Origin: CAZEDU01 sp964511185
GTDB lineage: Bacteria; Myxococcota; Myxococcia; Myxococcales; Myxococcaceae
DNA length: 15,132 nt
Reading direction: 5' to 3'
Assembly (NCBI GenBank): GCA_964511185.1
Contig: CAZEDU010000126.1
Coordinates: forward strand, 1 to 15,132
Under the pieces are notes generated by a model that did no database searches, was not told the origin of the DNA, and was given only the letters and a program-made list of their open reading frames with translations. Both the position numbers and the translations under genes were made by a program. Positions 15,090 through 15,132 of this stretch are shown here, piece by piece; the stretch's first letter is position 1; every line of letters begins with the position of its first letter.

Positions 15090-15132
15090 TTGAACTGGGT
15101 GGATGCTTTGCCTGCGCTTCGATGGCCCGTGC
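15090..15132 (+). other. Possible first codons of another gene, cut by the window edge
   Basis: After an AAGGGGA purine stretch (15081-15087), one frame stays open to the edge. It can start at TTG 15090 or GTG 15099 and reads NWVDALPALRWPV, which is protein-like. The stretch is too short to support a gene on its own. Confidence 0.25.

Noticed and set aside
15103..15132. ATG at 15103 as the start of a new gene
   Set aside because: Only ten codons remain, there is no ribosome binding site at proper spacing, and a neighbouring frame looks more protein-like.

Overview
The window is very GC-rich, gene-dense bacterial DNA. It most likely comes from a member of the Myxococcota (the former Deltaproteobacteria). 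Grounds for this are the strong G/C bias at third codon positions, the rpoN / long-form hpf / ptsN neighbourhood, and cysteine-rich lipoproteins with Asp-Ala-Gly / Asp-Gly-Gly linkers. A leucine dehydrogenase also fits, since myxobacteria use leucine-derived isovaleryl units for iso-fatty acids. The assignment rests on gene content and composition only. I saw no rRNA, tRNA, CRISPR, insertion sequence or prophage.

Layout. (1) 1-4603 is a nitrogen/stress regulatory block. It holds the 3' end of rpoN (sigma-54), then hpf (ribosome hibernation factor) and ptsN (EIIA-Ntr) on the same strand. A large CHASE-PAS-PAS hybrid-free histidine kinase on the opposite strand separates rpoN from hpf. An intrinsic terminator separates hpf from ptsN. 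(2) 4695-5726 holds a small secreted beta-barrel-like protein converging on dtd (D-aminoacyl-tRNA deacylase). (3) 5884-8097 encodes a PBP4-type D-Ala-D-Ala carboxypeptidase with an extra helical C-terminal domain; a good sigma-70-like promoter lies upstream. (4) 8157-9599 holds a conserved protein of unknown function with relaxed codon use, a small eight-cysteine lipoprotein, and ssb with a near-perfect inverted repeat in its leader. (5) 9888-15025 holds a 359-residue cysteine-rich lipoprotein built from two ~100-residue repeats, hslO (Hsp33) behind a terminator-like hairpin, a leucine dehydrogenase, and a 664-residue cysteine-rich lipoprotein 15 bases downstream of it. The last 107 bases hold a small terminator-like hairpin and possibly the first codons of another gene.

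How the parts may work together. rpoN, hpf and ptsN are a familiar stationary-phase/nitrogen module, here split by a sensor kinase with no response regulator beside it. The right half leans towards the cell envelope: a peptidoglycan hydrolase, a barrel-like protein and three cysteine-rich lipoproteins. Each lipoprotein has an even number of cysteines beyond the lipidated one, as expected if all are disulfide-bonded. Hsp33, the redox-switched chaperone, sits among them, but a functional link is only a guess. I did not find a clearly new multi-gene system. The least explained items are the modular cysteine-rich lipoproteins, the hairpin in front of hslO, the PBP4 extension and the 152-residue unknown protein.
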